Source: Pycnococcus provasolii (taxonomy: Eukaryota > Chlorophyta > Pseudoscourfieldiophyceae > Pseudoscourfieldiales > Pycnococcaceae). Taken from it: a stretch of 64,000 nt of DNA. A program made the translations under genes and the position numbers. The notes under the pieces were generated by a model. It was not told the origin of the DNA, did no database searches, and saw only the letters and a program-made list of their open reading frames with translations. The DNA lies in the NCBI GenBank assembly GCA_938743325.2, contig OW568871.1:372001-436000 (forward strand). Reading direction: 5' to 3'. Positions within the stretch are counted from its first letter, which is position 1; each line of letters begins with the position of its first letter. Below are positions 27,333 through 38,700 of this stretch, piece after piece.

Positions 27333-30300
27333 CTACAATGGTGACCATGCGCTGTGCGCAGAGGATGCTTCGCTCGTGCTCACACATATACGACCGTGTC
27401 GTGCGGCTCGAGCAGTCACCCTGCTCATGGCAGCAACGTTCAGGTCCGTGTCCACCGAAGCGGCGGCGGCAAGTGCCCATCCGACTTCTGCATCGTCTGA
27501 TGGCGAAAGCGAGCGACGCGAATCTATTGCGTACGAAGCGCAAGCAACAACGCTGTCCAGAACGCAGCTAGCCAGCCAGGGCTGCACGGATGCAGGAATG
27601 TCATCAGCAGAGCCGTCGAGTGCTCGAGCTCTTCGAGCCAGTGACGCTGCAGCCGACGCTAGCGCGGGTGAGAGCGTGGAATCCCGTTGAGCAGTCGGTG
27701 CCGACGCAGCCCCCCTTGCAAGGGATGCCAAAGCAAGCGCCGCATGACCCGCTAGCTTTGCGTGACCAGCATGCTCCACCGCAGCGGCTAGGTGAGAGAC
27801 AACTTGCGCAGACTTTGCGGCATGTGGACCGTCGAAGCGCGCGTGAAGATCCTTTAGTGCAACACAGGCGTTCCATGCTGCCTTCGATGCGACAAGTCCG
27901 GTGGCAACCTGAGATCGTCCGCTCAGCGAGGGCCGTCCTCCCGGCGATGTACCCGCGGCGGCATTCATGACAATCTCATGCGCGATGCTCTGCCATGGCA
28001 TCTCGGCGGCAGCACCGGACAGTAGAAGGAATCCAAGAAGGCGAATCGCGTGAGGCCTCGCCTTCGGTGCGGCTTTAGGCACATTCAGCGTAAGTGTGCG
28101 TAACTCGTCTTCACCCATGGCGAGGTCCAAAGCTCGTATGCACGCGGGATATGCAAGCGCGTCGCTCGCCAGTAGGCCAACCAACGCCAGCGATGCTAGC
28201 GGATCGCCAAATGCCGACACCGTTAGATTCAACGAGCAAGGCACACCTTGCTCTGCGGGAAGCGCAACCACCGACCAATCGACGGGTGTGCGTGCATCAG
28301 CGACCTCGTGTGGCTTGTCACGCACGGCGTCGGCAATCGCAGCGGCGGCCGCGGTGGCGGCAATGCGCACAGCAGCGCTCGAGTCGCCAATCGCGGCGCA
28401 CGCTATCGCGTCGATAGTTCGTGCAAGCTGCATTTCCAATGACGCTACCTTAACCTCGCTGCTTGCCCTCACGCGAATTAGAGTACGTGAAGCTGAAGAC
28501 GAGGTGTCACGATGTACATGCGCCATTCTCGAGCTCATGCAAGCCGCAACCGCACGTGCAGCGGCACGACAAGCTGCCGAGCGGCACGCAGCACTCGCAT
28601 CAGTGCGAGCAATCCTCGTCACACAGGTAAGCACGCTCATCATCACCGCCTGCGTCGGCACCGCATGCTTTTGATTGGCGATAGGGCTATCAGCCCCAGC
28701 TTGTACGACGTCTCCATTTACCATGAGCATTGCACTAGCCCACTGCGGAGTCCGCGCGACGCTAGGATCTGTCACCGCACCGCCAATGGCTTCCAAAGCA
28801 GCTTCTCGCATGTCCACGGCACGGTGACACGCAGCTAGAGGCACCCAAAGAGAGGCGAGCATATTCTGCCAAGTTCGCGCGAGTGTCGCCGCGTAGGCCA
28901 TCTTGCGTGTGGATGTATCCTCGTCGTCACTTTTCCCCGCGGACGAATGCGCAACGCTCGCGGCAGCCGTGCCCTCCGCAATAGCTGCGGCGTCACCGTC
29001 TATGGCCAGTACCGCAGCGACCACACGCAGTGCCGCACGCGCTGCCGCGAGCTCTGGAACATCGCCTTGACTTGTCGCCGATACACCACGACTGAGCCGC
29101 AGTGCATCCTTCAGGCTAGCCACGAGCGCAGCACGATTTACGTCTGAGCCAATACGTAGAGCACTGGGCGCACACACGAGCACGGATGCCAATGCGTCGA
29201 GAGCGGCTGCGCGAGTGCCGAGTGGATGAGGAGCTCGAGTGTGCGCGAGCAGCGGTCCAATGGCCGTGGGCAGGGCACTGTCATCAATATTTCCGGACAG
29301 AATCAAGTCGCGAACGAGAAGTGGGTCCAACATGCTCACCGAGGTACCGTTCGGAGCACCGACAGCGCTCGTCGCGGCGGCGGCAACGGCGGCGGCATGA
29401 CGGTTATGCGCAGCTGCAAATTGGCGGCCAACGCAGGCACATGCCCACAGAGGAGTACAATCCGCACGCACGAGAAATTCATGCGCGGCGGCAAATGCTG
29501 GGATGGTTGATGCTGGTTGGCTGGCTTTTGGTGCCGTTCTGGAATTTGGTAGGATAGGTTCTGCTGCTAGGGCGAGCAAGGCGGCAAGACATTTCGAATC
29601 GTCCACGGTGGGCGGATCCGCGGCGCCGTCTTGAAGCCTTCGCAGACCAGCATTAAGCGCCGAAAGATGCATTCCCGGTTGCCACCCCGGCTGCGTGCCG
29701 ATTCCAAGCAGTTCAGCCAGTGCGCCGAGAGCATCAAGCGCCATATTTGTGAGGCAGGCGTCATTCTCGAGGGCGGCCGATGCGCAGAGCGCGCGTTGGC
29801 TGGCTGCCATCGCCTGTCTCGCGTTTGCCGCAAAACCAGCACCAGAAAGCGCGCGCTCACACGCCGTGGCGGACAAGCTGGGTCCAAGAGGCACGACGCG
29901 CCGAGCCTGCTCTCCGTATGCGAGCGATCGCACCAGCATAGCAGCGGCACGTCGCGCGTTCGTACTCGGATCGAGAAGCAGTGCTGCCAGCGCCGTCCAA
30001 TGCTGCGGCGCGCTGCGAAAGCGCGCGGGCACCGAAGACTCGGAGGAGGAGAGACCGTGGAGAGACCGTGCCGCGATAGCCATGTCAGCGGAGGTAGGAG
30101 TTAGGAGCACGTTGTGCCACAGCGCCGAGGCAGCGACGGCGTGCAATCGCACGAGTGACTCGAGCGCCAGCCACGCGGCAGCGCGCACGTCAGAGGCAGA
30201 CTTTTGAACCCTGCACGCGAGCGCGACAAGCCCAGGTTGAAAGCGCGGCGGCTGTCTATGAACGATGCCTTGTGCAGGTGAAGATGGCCGTGGCGGCGTC

Positions 30301-30471
30301 GGTGGCGGTGTAGTCGATGGCGTCGCACTGCCACTGCCACTGCCACCTCCACTTCCTCGCCGATGAGGTGGCACATAAGAAGACGACGTTGACGTTATCG
30401 CCGCGGGTGTTGGAGCAGCTTCCTCCTGTAGCGGCGCTGGGACAGGCGCTGCCGATATATCTCCTCTGTCA

Positions 30472-30515
<44 letters not shown>

Positions 30516-31016
30516 CTGGCTGTCCTCCGTGTGGTGGTGGATACCCCAACGAGCAGGTCCTGCAGCAATTGCGTTGATCCAACGCGCGACATCGCCGTCA
30601 GCGTCGTCGGCGTCCCGCGGCGTCGCCTCGAGAGTCGCGCGGAAGAGGTGTAGTGCCGCAGCCATGTGGGCAGGTCGCAAGGACTCGTCCGTCGCAATGC
30701 GCCTTGCCACGTCTGTTCGCACACGCCTGACTATCGCCGGTGCGACGATCCTCGCCTGTGCTCCTTCTGCGACACGCACGCACGCCGCATCCCACGCGAG
30801 CACTGCGGTGAGTCTTCGAGCTGCTCGTACGTCAAACGCCGATGATGGACTACTAGAAGTAAGCCTGGAAACGTGGGACGATGCGGCAGAGATCAGAGAA
30901 GAGCGAAGAGAGTCAGCATCACCACTATAGCTATCGTCAAGATCAAGGAGAGAAGAGAGACGCGCGACGAAGACGTCCACCGTGCCACCTTCCCGGAACG
31001 ACGACGACACGGACAT
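27333..31016 (-). CDS. HEAT/armadillo-repeat protein, HEATR6-like
   Basis: The 1227-aa protein starts at the ATG at 31016 (MSVSSSFREGG); the open frame upstream to 31160 is atypical. It is built of Ala/Leu-rich helix pairs throughout, for example DVRAAAWLALESLVRLHAV and STNARRAAAMLVRSLAYG. An N-terminal acidic insert near 168-182 is a run of Asp codons (GAC repeats at 30475-30513), followed by a Pro/Ser linker ending QPPRFQPGLVALACRVQ. That layout (linker, then DUF4042-like helices, then C-terminal HEAT repeats) resembles HEATR6, a poorly known protein. The match is by architecture and a few segments, not by an unmistakable motif. It converges on the giant gene with 215 bp between. Confidence 0.65.
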
Positions 31017-31402
31017 GTTTTTGTTTGAGAAAAAATGACTAAAAGGGAGGGGGGGGAGATTGGGGGGGGCCAAGCGGAAGGCCGCGGGAAAACAACAACC
31101 CCTTCTTGTTTTCTGCCAAAATAATGGGGAGAAATCAGACCTTCTCCGACCACATGACAAGGTTCAGGGGATCCTCTGTAGAACTATGTTTAGAAGTGCA
31201 TGATTATTAGACTATCTGGTGAGCCTCAGGCGGTTGTTAGGGTGTTTTAGGGTTAGGGTTTTAGGGTTTTAGGGTTTAGGGTTTAGGGTTTAGGGTTTTA
31301 GGGTTCCCAGAATTGCTCCCCTCCCCCTTGCTCCCTGCCCAGTGCTCCGTCCTCCGTCCTCATTTTCCTCTTTCCCTTGTCAAGACCACCCGTACGATAA
31401 TA
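31017..31402. promoter_or_regulatory. divergent promoter of HEAT-repeat gene and transferase fusion
   Basis: The 386-bp region contains the telomere-like array at 31229-31305 and G- and T-rich leader on the HEAT-gene side. No ORF is supported. Confidence 0.45.
31229..31305 (+). repeat. mixed TTAGGG/TTTAGGG/TTTTAGGG array in promoter
   Basis: About ten units mix the animal/diatom-type hexamer, the plant-type heptamer and the Chlamydomonas-type octamer. It ends in TTTTAGGGTTCCC, the same joined motif as at 6182 and 19254, about 100 bp before the transferase start. Confidence 0.9.
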
Positions 31403-33298
31403 ATGGCGGAGGAAGCGCGCACGTACCGCCGCGGCGCCGCGTTGGGACCGGGACCCGTGTCCATCGCCGTTGGTGCATCGGCGTTAGAAGGGTTAGGGCG
31501 GGTGCTGCACGTCTGGTCGGGACCGCGCTGCCGATCCACAGCACTCATGTACGCATTCCACGCGCGGGGCGACTGCGAGGCGCTCGACGAACCGCTGTAC
31601 GCGCACTACCTCGTGTCACACCCGCACGCGAAACGACAGTACCGCGATGAACTACTCGCGACCATGGATGGTGACGCTTCACGCGTCGTGCACAACATGA
31701 CGCAAAGAAACCTGCCGCAGGGCGCCACCGTCAGGTACTGCAAACACATGGCGAAGCAGGCACGAAGACTTCCCGCCGAGCAGAGGCGTGCCGTGCTCGC
31801 GAGTGGAGCTCACGTTCTCCTCGTTCGAACACCTATCGACCTCATATTAAGCTTTGCGAAGGTGGAAGCGGCGACGTTCGAAGAAACTGGGTATGCTGAC
31901 CTCGTGCAACTGTACGCGGACCTCGTCGACGTCACGGGCACCCCCCCGCTTGTCGTTGACAGCGACACGCTCAACGCGCACCCGGAAGGCGTTCTGCGCG
32001 CGATGTGCGCACACGCCGGAATCAAGTTTACGCCGAACATGCTAACCTGGCCGGCAGGGCCAAAGCCGTGCGACGGCATGTGGGCGCCGTACTGGTACGA
32101 CCGCGTTTGGGCATCCACGGGCCTCGACCCAACGGACGGTGCCAAAAAGCGCGAAGTCGACGACGAGCGAGACCAGCCATTCCCGCTGGAACTCGTCCCA
32201 CTGCTTGAGTTGTGCCTGCCTATGTACGACACACTTCGCCGACTTGCCATCTCACCGGCCGACCTTCCCGTGGCGGAACTGGAAGGTGGCGACGAAGGAG
32301 TGGATGGCGACGGGCAGCAGAAGGGTATCGTCGGGCAGGGCACGCACCGCGTCGTCAAGGATATGCGCAACGAACGTATCCTCGTTGGCATACGTGACGG
32401 CGTATCCGGACGCTTTGAGCTGCGCCCACGTTCACTCTCTCACGTAAGCGTGCTGGATGCCGGTTTTGTGCTCGGTGACGGCGTTTGGGAGGGCATCCGG
32501 GTACACCAGGGCGTCTGCCTCTTTCTGGCGGACCACATCGAGCGTCTGTTCGAGGGCGCGAAGGGAATTGCCATGAACCTCGCGCTGACGAAGGAGGAGC
32601 TCGCTAGGCACATATACCGTACACTGGATGCAAATGCGATGACCGATAATGTGCACATTCGACTGATGGCTACGCGAGGGCTCAAACCTACGCCGTATCA
32701 GAACCCTCAGTGCATCATCGGCGACCCGACCATCGTCGTTTTGGCAGAGCACAAGAAAGCGGACCCGGAAACGAAGACTCGTGGCATTAGCCTAGGAACG
32801 TGCCCAATCCTGCGTGGGCCAGCAAACGTGCAAGATCCGATGTGGAATTCACACTCGAAGTTGAACTGCATCGCCGCCTGCATTCACGCCAATTTTATGC
32901 ACGTGGATGAGGCGATCATGCTCGATCCACACGGATTCGTGGCGACGTGCAACAGCACCAACTTGTTTATGGTGCGCCGCGGTGAAGTGTGGGCGCCAAC
33001 AACTAAGTACCAGCTGCACGGCATCACAAGGTACAACATTCTTGTGCTGTGCCAGCAGGCTGGCATCCCGATTCGAGAGTGCGATTTCTCGCTCACGCAG
33101 CTGTACAGTGCCGACGAGGCGTTCGTGACAGGAACCTTCGCCGGGCAGATACCGGTGACGAAGGTGGACGGACGCGTGATTGGTGACGGCGCTAGAGGGC
33201 CGATCACCGAACGGCTTCAGACGTTGTACGCTACCATGTGCGACGCACATGCTGCCCTGGGTAGAGCCACATGGGCTGACCCGCCACGCGTTCCCTAG
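31403..33298 (+). CDS. sulfotransferase-like / class IV aminotransferase fusion (plant BCAT-like protein type)
   Basis: The 631-aa protein has the architecture of the plant branched-chain-aminotransferase-like proteins (Arabidopsis At3g05190 type). Residues about 28-275 are sulfotransferase-like: VWSGPRCRSTALMYAFHARG as the PAPS-binding start, DEPLYAHYLVSHP, VRYCKHMAKQARRLP, LVRTPIDLILSFAKVEA and GMWAPYWYDRVWASTG. Residues about 320-631 are a fold-type IV PLP aminotransferase: GDGVWEGIRVHQGVCLFLAD, HIRLMATRG, EAIMLDPHGFVATCNSTNLF, LHGITRYNILVLC, and FVTGTFAGQIPVTKVDGRVI. The usual PLP-lysine region reads DPMWNSHSKLNC, where the expected Lys is not obviously in place. The substrate is unknown. 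TGTAA lies at 33355. Confidence 0.88.
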   Translation: MAEEARTYRRGAALGPGPVSIAVGASALEGLGRVLHVWSGPRCRSTALMYAFHARGDCEALDEPLYAHYLVSHPHAKRQYRDELLATMDGDASRVVHNMTQRNLPQGATVRYCKHMAKQARRLPAEQRRAVLASGAHVLLVRTPIDLILSFAKVEAATFEETGYADLVQLYADLVDVTGTPPLVVDSDTLNAHPEGVLRAMCAHAGIKFTPNMLTWPAGPKPCDGMWAPYWYDRVWASTGLDPTDGAKKREVDDERDQPFPLELVPLLELCLPMYDTLRRLAISPADLPVAELEGGDEGVDGDGQQKGIVGQGTHRVVKDMRNERILVGIRDGVSGRFELRPRSLSHVSVLDAGFVLGDGVWEGIRVHQGVCLFLADHIERLFEGAKGIAMNLALTKEELARHIYRTLDANAMTDNVHIRLMATRGLKPTPYQNPQCIIGDPTIVVLAEHKKADPETKTRGISLGTCPILRGPANVQDPMWNSHSKLNCIAACIHANFMHVDEAIMLDPHGFVATCNSTNLFMVRRGEVWAPTTKYQLHGITRYNILVLCQQAGIPIRECDFSLTQLYSADEAFVTGTFAGQIPVTKVDGRVIGDGARGPITERLQTLYATMCDAHAALGRATWADPPRVP

Positions 33299-33322
33299 CT
33301 AGAGCAGGCATCCTAAAAGATC

Positions 33323-33338
33323 GCTCATTCAGTAATGG
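33323..33338 (+). repeat. short copy 3 of dispersed repeat
   Basis: GCTCATTCAGTAATGG lies 25 bp past the transferase stop, in the same gene-relative orientation as copies 1 and 2. Homology stops after 16 bases. Confidence 0.6.
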
Positions 33339-33415
33339 TAATTAATAGTCACACTGTAAAACTTCGACTTCTGGAAAGAATTCTCATTTAGTTGATTACA
33401 GCAAAAGGGGAAACC

Positions 33416-34546
33416 TTAAAATCGCCCAGACTTGCGCTTTCGACCCGTGTACTTCGAGTCGCGGGGTATGTCAGTGTATCCACGCATCATGCGCTGCTCC
33501 TTTTTCTTACGAATCCAGTCTGCGCCACCTTTACGCTGCGGGTGGCGCACGCTGCCACCTCCACCGGCTCCGGCGCCAGCAACCTTACGTCGCTTCGCCG
33601 ATCGTACCATTTCGCCGTCACCACCGTCGTCTGGATCACCGTCACGTCCTTGTGGTACCGCGGTGGAGGTTGACGGCGGTCCGGCACAGAGCGTCAGGAA
33701 GTACTTCTTCGCGCGCGTACTGTTCGGATAGTCGACGACAAGGCCGCCGGAGAAGCCCGCCTTCATGGCAGCCGATGTGATCATCTCAGCCTGCTGTGGC
33801 GAGTCGGGGTAGATCTGAAGTACGGCGCGCGCGCCGCGCTTGAGTGCGGCGTACAGCGTGGCGAAGAAGCGGCGTAAGCGCAGCCTTGGTACAGCCCCGG
33901 AGCTATCTGCGTTGCACAGCCACTGAACGGCAGAAATGGATACGGCACCGTCGAATACGCCGCCAGCAGCCGTCTCCCCTCCTCGTGCTGAGACAGTCAC
34001 GGGTGCGCCGGCGTGCCTAGACAAGGAACCCGACCCGTGCACGAGTCGTAGTGACGTTCGGAGCGGAAGTCCTTGACCAAGGTCACCGACCATGACGTCA
34101 CCAGTGCCAGGCTCGTCGTCGTCGTCGCCGTCTTCGTCTTCGTCTTCGTCATCCTCGTCATCCTCGTCGAAGAGAACGGGGGCAGCGACACCCACACCCG
34201 TGGGGTTGGTGTCAACCGGCGCTTGCCTATCAGCTGATTGCACGCCCGTGACCCCACGGTCGACCGCGACTCTGAGCATAGCCTCTGAAAGGTCCATGCC
34301 GACCCAGTGGTGTCCATAGGAAGCCAGGACGGAACCGCTGAGCGCTGAGCCGCACCCTAGGTCAAGGAGGAGTTGCGGCGGTGCGTCTTTCGGCAATGCG
34401 AGCAGTTCGAGCGCTCGTTCCGTCAGTTGGTGTTGCGTTTTAATCATGTGCGAGTTGGTCGTGTACTTGCGCGCCTCCCTGTTATCGTAGAACACGTCGG
34501 CTGGCGCCACCAGCTCCGGGCGCGAGTGCGCCTTGCGTGTCGCCAT
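33416..34546 (-). CDS. BUD23: 18S rRNA (guanine-N7)-methyltransferase BUD23
   Basis: The 376-aa protein starts at MATRKAHSRPELVAPADVFY. Bud23 (WBSCR22/MERM1) methylates G1575 (yeast numbering) of 18S rRNA with Trm112 during 40S maturation. Landmarks are YDNREARKYTTNSHMIKTQH, SAM motif I LLLDLGCGSALSG, WVGMDLSEAML, VSISAVQWLCNAD, RRFFATLYAALKRGARAVLQ, and the basic tail near DIPRDSKYTGRKRKSGRF. Compared with the usual 280 aa, there is an acidic insert (EDDEDEDEDGDDDD) between SAM motifs and a longer Gly-rich region before the tail. TGTAA lies on its strand at 33400-33396. Confidence 0.95.
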   Translation of the reverse strand: MATRKAHSRPELVAPADVFYDNREARKYTTNSHMIKTQHQLTERALELLALPKDAPPQLLLDLGCGSALSGSVLASYGHHWVGMDLSEAMLRVAVDRGVTGVQSADRQAPVDTNPTGVGVAAPVLFDEDDEDDEDEDEDGDDDDEPGTGDVMVGDLGQGLPLRTSLRLVHGSGSLSRHAGAPVTVSARGGETAAGGVFDGAVSISAVQWLCNADSSGAVPRLRLRRFFATLYAALKRGARAVLQIYPDSPQQAEMITSAAMKAGFSGGLVVDYPNSTRAKKYFLTLCAGPPSTSTAVPQGRDGDPDDGGDGEMVRSAKRRKVAGAGAGGGGSVRHPQRKGGADWIRKKKEQRMMRGYTDIPRDSKYTGRKRKSGRF

Positions 34547-35700
34547 ATTCTTTCTTGGCTTACTCCTGGACCGCCTGGTGCGCTTCGGAAGGTACGTACT
34601 ATCGCCGGTGTGCCGCCGCCGCCGCCGCCGCCGCCGAGGGGGATTGGACCGGGGGAGCAGAGGTCTAAAAAGGGGGGGGGGGGAGCAGGGGGGGGGGGGA
34701 GCCTCTGGGTTAGGGTTAGGGTTAGGGTTAGCCCCCCCCCCCCTCCCTCTCAAAGGACCCGTTGCGTCTGCGTTGTGCCTCCTGCCTGGGAGCTTGGGTT
34801 TTAGGGTGAGTTATTCATATATTTGGGCGCTCCAGTGTCGCGATGTACTGAACTTTACTCATTTGGAAGGAGGTGGATTTAGGCTCACCGCCTGGAATGG
34901 ACTCCTCCAGTATGGGTAGGCTGACGACGAGGGGGAGGGGGAACGTGTGCATGTCGACCACAAACACTTCATCTCTCTGAACCTCTGAGGAAGGGAGTGT
35001 GTGGCCTTGGCCGAAGGAGAGGAAAGCGTAAAAAAAGACGAAATGGAACGTCCATGCTGTGCCCACGGTAAAATGAACTGACCACCCGGGTAGCACTACA
35101 TACTGCTGCAACTCCCATCACTGTAAAGGTATGGACCCCAGACGAAAAACCAACAACGCAAAAATCTTCTCCTGCTGAGAAAGATTTGAAAATCTACATG
35201 GACCGAGAAAAGATTTGCTTGGGTCCATCCCCCCGGCCGAACGAAGAACAGAGACGTCCGGAGACGCCGCCCACGTGCCGCCTAAAGGTTTAGAACGCGT
35301 CCGCTTGTTGCCCAATAATTTCCAACCACCACCACCACCACCAAGCAAGAGAGTGAAATAAGAGCCAATCGATCCCTCGAGTTCCTTATACAAATTGTGG
35401 AATCTTCCCGTTGAAAGGGAAAGAAAGAGTCGTTGAAACGTAAAATCTACATACTCGTTGGAGAATACTGCCTTATAAAATCTAACCTCAAAGCAGAAAA
35501 TCAAGTGGTCCCAAACTAAGGTTAGCTCGAAATAGTCCACTCGTAACCTTAGCAGGAGGAGGTGGTTCGAGCGCAATTAATTCTTCCCCGACCGCGACTT
35601 CTCGCGACTGGGAGTGGGCCGGCCCCACAGGCTCAAGACCACAGCTCCGCTCCGAGACGTCAAACCAACTCCCTGGACCAGCTCAGTTCCACAGAGATCC
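34547..35700. other. 1.15-kb gene-poor, partly AT-rich region
   Basis: Next to BUD23 it is a G-run-rich promoter. From about 34800 to 35560 base composition drops well below the neighbouring genes. Two open frames on the minus strand (34815-35111 and 35118-35576) give Phe/Leu-rich translations without family features, and I do not call them genes. A (CCA)n run lies at 35328-35345. No terminal repeats or transposase are visible. The segment near 34890 (TGGAATGGACTCCTCC) weakly resembles the dispersed repeat. Confidence 0.5.
34709..34730 (+). repeat. short TTAGGG array upstream of BUD23
   Basis: Three to four TTAGGG units are flanked by long G and C runs, about 165 bp before the BUD23 start and in reverse orientation to it. 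Confidence 0.85.
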
Positions 35701-38700
35701 ATGGCGTCAACACCTCTCGGAGGACTGGGTGTATCCATGGCCGCCAACCCTTCCTCCTCTACTCTTAGTAGGAGCTCCACTGCCAGCTCCTCTCGTTCTC
35801 ACTCTCGTTCGCGCTCTCACTCTCACTCTCGTTCTAGGAGAGTCTTAGTGAAAGCTCATTCTCATTCTCATTTTAACCACTCCTCTCACGCTTCTCAAGG
35901 CTTCTCTTTGGTCAATCATAAAATCCCGGGGCTCGCACACAACAATAATAACAGTCTCGCTTCGAAGAATAACACAACCGCGTGCAAGGCGGCCACGTAC
36001 TCCGAGGATATCGCTGCCACGCCAAGAGAACGCGCAGAGGCGGAGGCGAGAGAAAAGGCCGAGGCGGCCGCAACGGCATGGGAAGAGCTGCAGACGATTC
36101 GAAAAAGGCAGGAGGAGGCGAGAGCGCAGGCATTCGCCCAAGCCAAGGCGCAAATGCCGCTCATTGCTAACCACGCACCGGCAGGACCAACCGTGGAAGA
36201 GCAGCAGGCTATGAACGCACAGGCATTCGCTGACGCGATGGCGCGACAGAAGTTACAGGCCGAGCGGCAACAACAGACAGAGGCTCGGGCGAAGGCTTTT
36301 GCGGAGGCGAAGGCGCAGCAACTCGCCGACAGGTGGAGAGAGCAGGCGGCTCAGGAACATGTGCTGGCTACGAAGAGAAGGGAGAATATTCCCGCCGTGC
36401 ACGAATACACCATGGTCTCAGCTGAGCCAGCAAGGGAGAGCCAGCAGCACCACGAGCAGGACGAGCTGGATGCTTGGCACGCAAAACGCCAAAAGGCGGT
36501 GCAGGCTCGCGCGAAGGCGTTCGCGGAATTGAAGGCGCAGCAGCTGAACGCCGTTGCAGAGCCAACGAACGCGAGGGTTGAGCGTGACGAGGAAGCTCGA
36601 AAGGCAAAGGCTGAAGAGGAGGCGCGGCAGAAAGTGGCGGATGAGGCGCGTGCTAAGACTATGGCAGAGGCGCGTGAAGAGCTGGAGAAAGCTCGGGCTG
36701 AGTCGGAGGCTCGGGCGATGGCGGAGGCTGCTCAGAAGCTGGCTGACACGGAGGCTCGTGCAAGGGCCGCGATGGAGGCTAAGGCGAGAGCTGAGGTGGA
36801 GTCTCAGGCGAGGGCGGAAGCTGATGCGCAGGCTGAAGCGGAGGCCGCAGAGGCTCGGGCGAAATTGGAGGCTGAAGAGAAAGCAAAGGCTTTGGCGCAG
36901 GCTCACGTTGAAGCGGAGGCTGCGGAGGCTCGGGCGAGACAGCAAGCAGAAGTGAAAGCTCGAGCTCAGGCTCGAGCTCAGGTCGAAGTGGAGGCTGCGA
37001 GGGATCGCATGAAAGATGAAGCTGAAGCGGACTTCTGGGCTCAAGCGTGGGCGGAGTCAGATGCACTTGCTGAGGCGGAGAAGAAAAAAGCAGCGACTAC
37101 CGCGGCAGCCGCCAAGATGGAGGAGCAGGCTTGGGCAAAGGCGGAGGCTGATGCGAGAGATCAGCTCGTCGCTCGAAAGGAACTTCAGGCGATGAACAAC
37201 AGAATGAAGCGTCAGCAGAACAGGACAAAAGCCAAAGCGATATTGTTTGCCCAAGCAAATGCACTTTCTCAAGCTGCTATGTATCCTGCTGAAGTGCCGC
37301 CAACTGCTCAGGTGGAGGAAAGTGCAGAAGCGGATGAGGAGGCTCTAGATAGCATTGAGATGATTGAGATGGAAAAGGCGATGGCGGAGGTGAAGGCTGA
37401 GGAAATGGCCACGGCTGCCGAGCTTGCAGCTGCCACAGAGGAACTGATTAAAGAGCGGCAAATGATCGCAGAGCTCAAGGCATCATTGCTCGAGCGAGAG
37501 GCAGAGGCTTCGCACCTTCGCTTTGAGCTCGCAGATTGGCGCACCGTGATGCAGATCAAGCATCGAAAGCTAGAGGATGCGTTTGTATTGCTATCAGAGG
37601 CGGCAATCGAGCGAGGCGCGTTAAAATCTGAAATTGAGCAGCTCGAGGATCAGCTCAGCGTGTCGAAGATTATGCTTGCGCGCTGGTCGGAAGAACTTAC
37701 TGAGCTCATGAGCTTAATTGAACACGAGGTAGCGGAGAAGTCTGAGAAAGAGACATTGATGCAGGTGGAGGCTCGGGCTGCCATTGAAGAAGCGGAAAAG
37801 GCTGAGGAAGAAGCTTGGGCACAAGCGGAGGCTCAGGCTGCGATTGCTGCCGCGGCAAAGGCTGAAGCGGATGCTTGGGCGCAGGCTGAGGCGGAGGCTC
37901 GTGCGGAGGCTGAGGCACAGGCTCAAGCTGAAGAGGAGGCTCAAGCTCAAGCCGAAGAGGAGGCTCGGGCAAAGGCGGAAGAAGAAGAGGATGTTCGGGC
38001 GAAAGCTCGGGCTAAGGCAGAGGCGGAGGTGGAGGCTCGTGCGAAGGCGCAGGCTGCGATTGCCGCCGCGTCGAAGTTGGAGGAGGATGCATGGGCTCAC
38101 GCTGAGAAGGAGGCTGCGATTGCGCAGGCAAAGAAGGCGGAAGAGGAAGCTCGGGCTCAGGCTGAGAAGGACGCTGCGATTGCCGCCGCGTCGAAGCTGG
38201 AGGAGGAAGCATGGGCTCACGCTGAGAAGGAGGTTGCGATTGCCGCCGCGTCGAAGTTGGAGGAGGAAGCATGGGCTCATGCTGAGGTGGAGGCTGCCAT
38301 TGTATCAGCAAAGAAGGCGGAGGAGGATGCATGGGCGAAGGCGTTAAGTCACTCTGCCATCGCATCAGCAAAGAAGGCGGAGGGGAGAGCCTGGATGGAT
38401 GCATTGAAGGAAGATGCCTGGGTTAAGGCGGAAAAGGCTGAAGAGGAACTTCTGGCGAAGGCTGAGAAGGAGGCTGCGATTGCTGCCGCAGCAAAGGCGG
38501 AGGAGAAGGCATGGGCAAAGGCTGAGGAGGAGGCTGCCATCGCATCAGCGGCGAAAGCAGATAAGGAGGCTGCCATCGCATTGGCAAAGAAGGCTGAGGA
38601 GCAGGCATGGGCGAAGGCTGAGAAGGAGTCTGCCATCGCACCAGCGGCGAAGGCTGCACTGACTCAGGCGAAGATCCGTGCTTGGGAAAAGGGCTACCCA

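Noticed and set aside
34815-35576. Two minus-strand ORFs of 98 and 152 codons
   Set aside because: Both lie in the AT-rich island, start and end arbitrarily, and show no family motif or neighbouring promoter signal.
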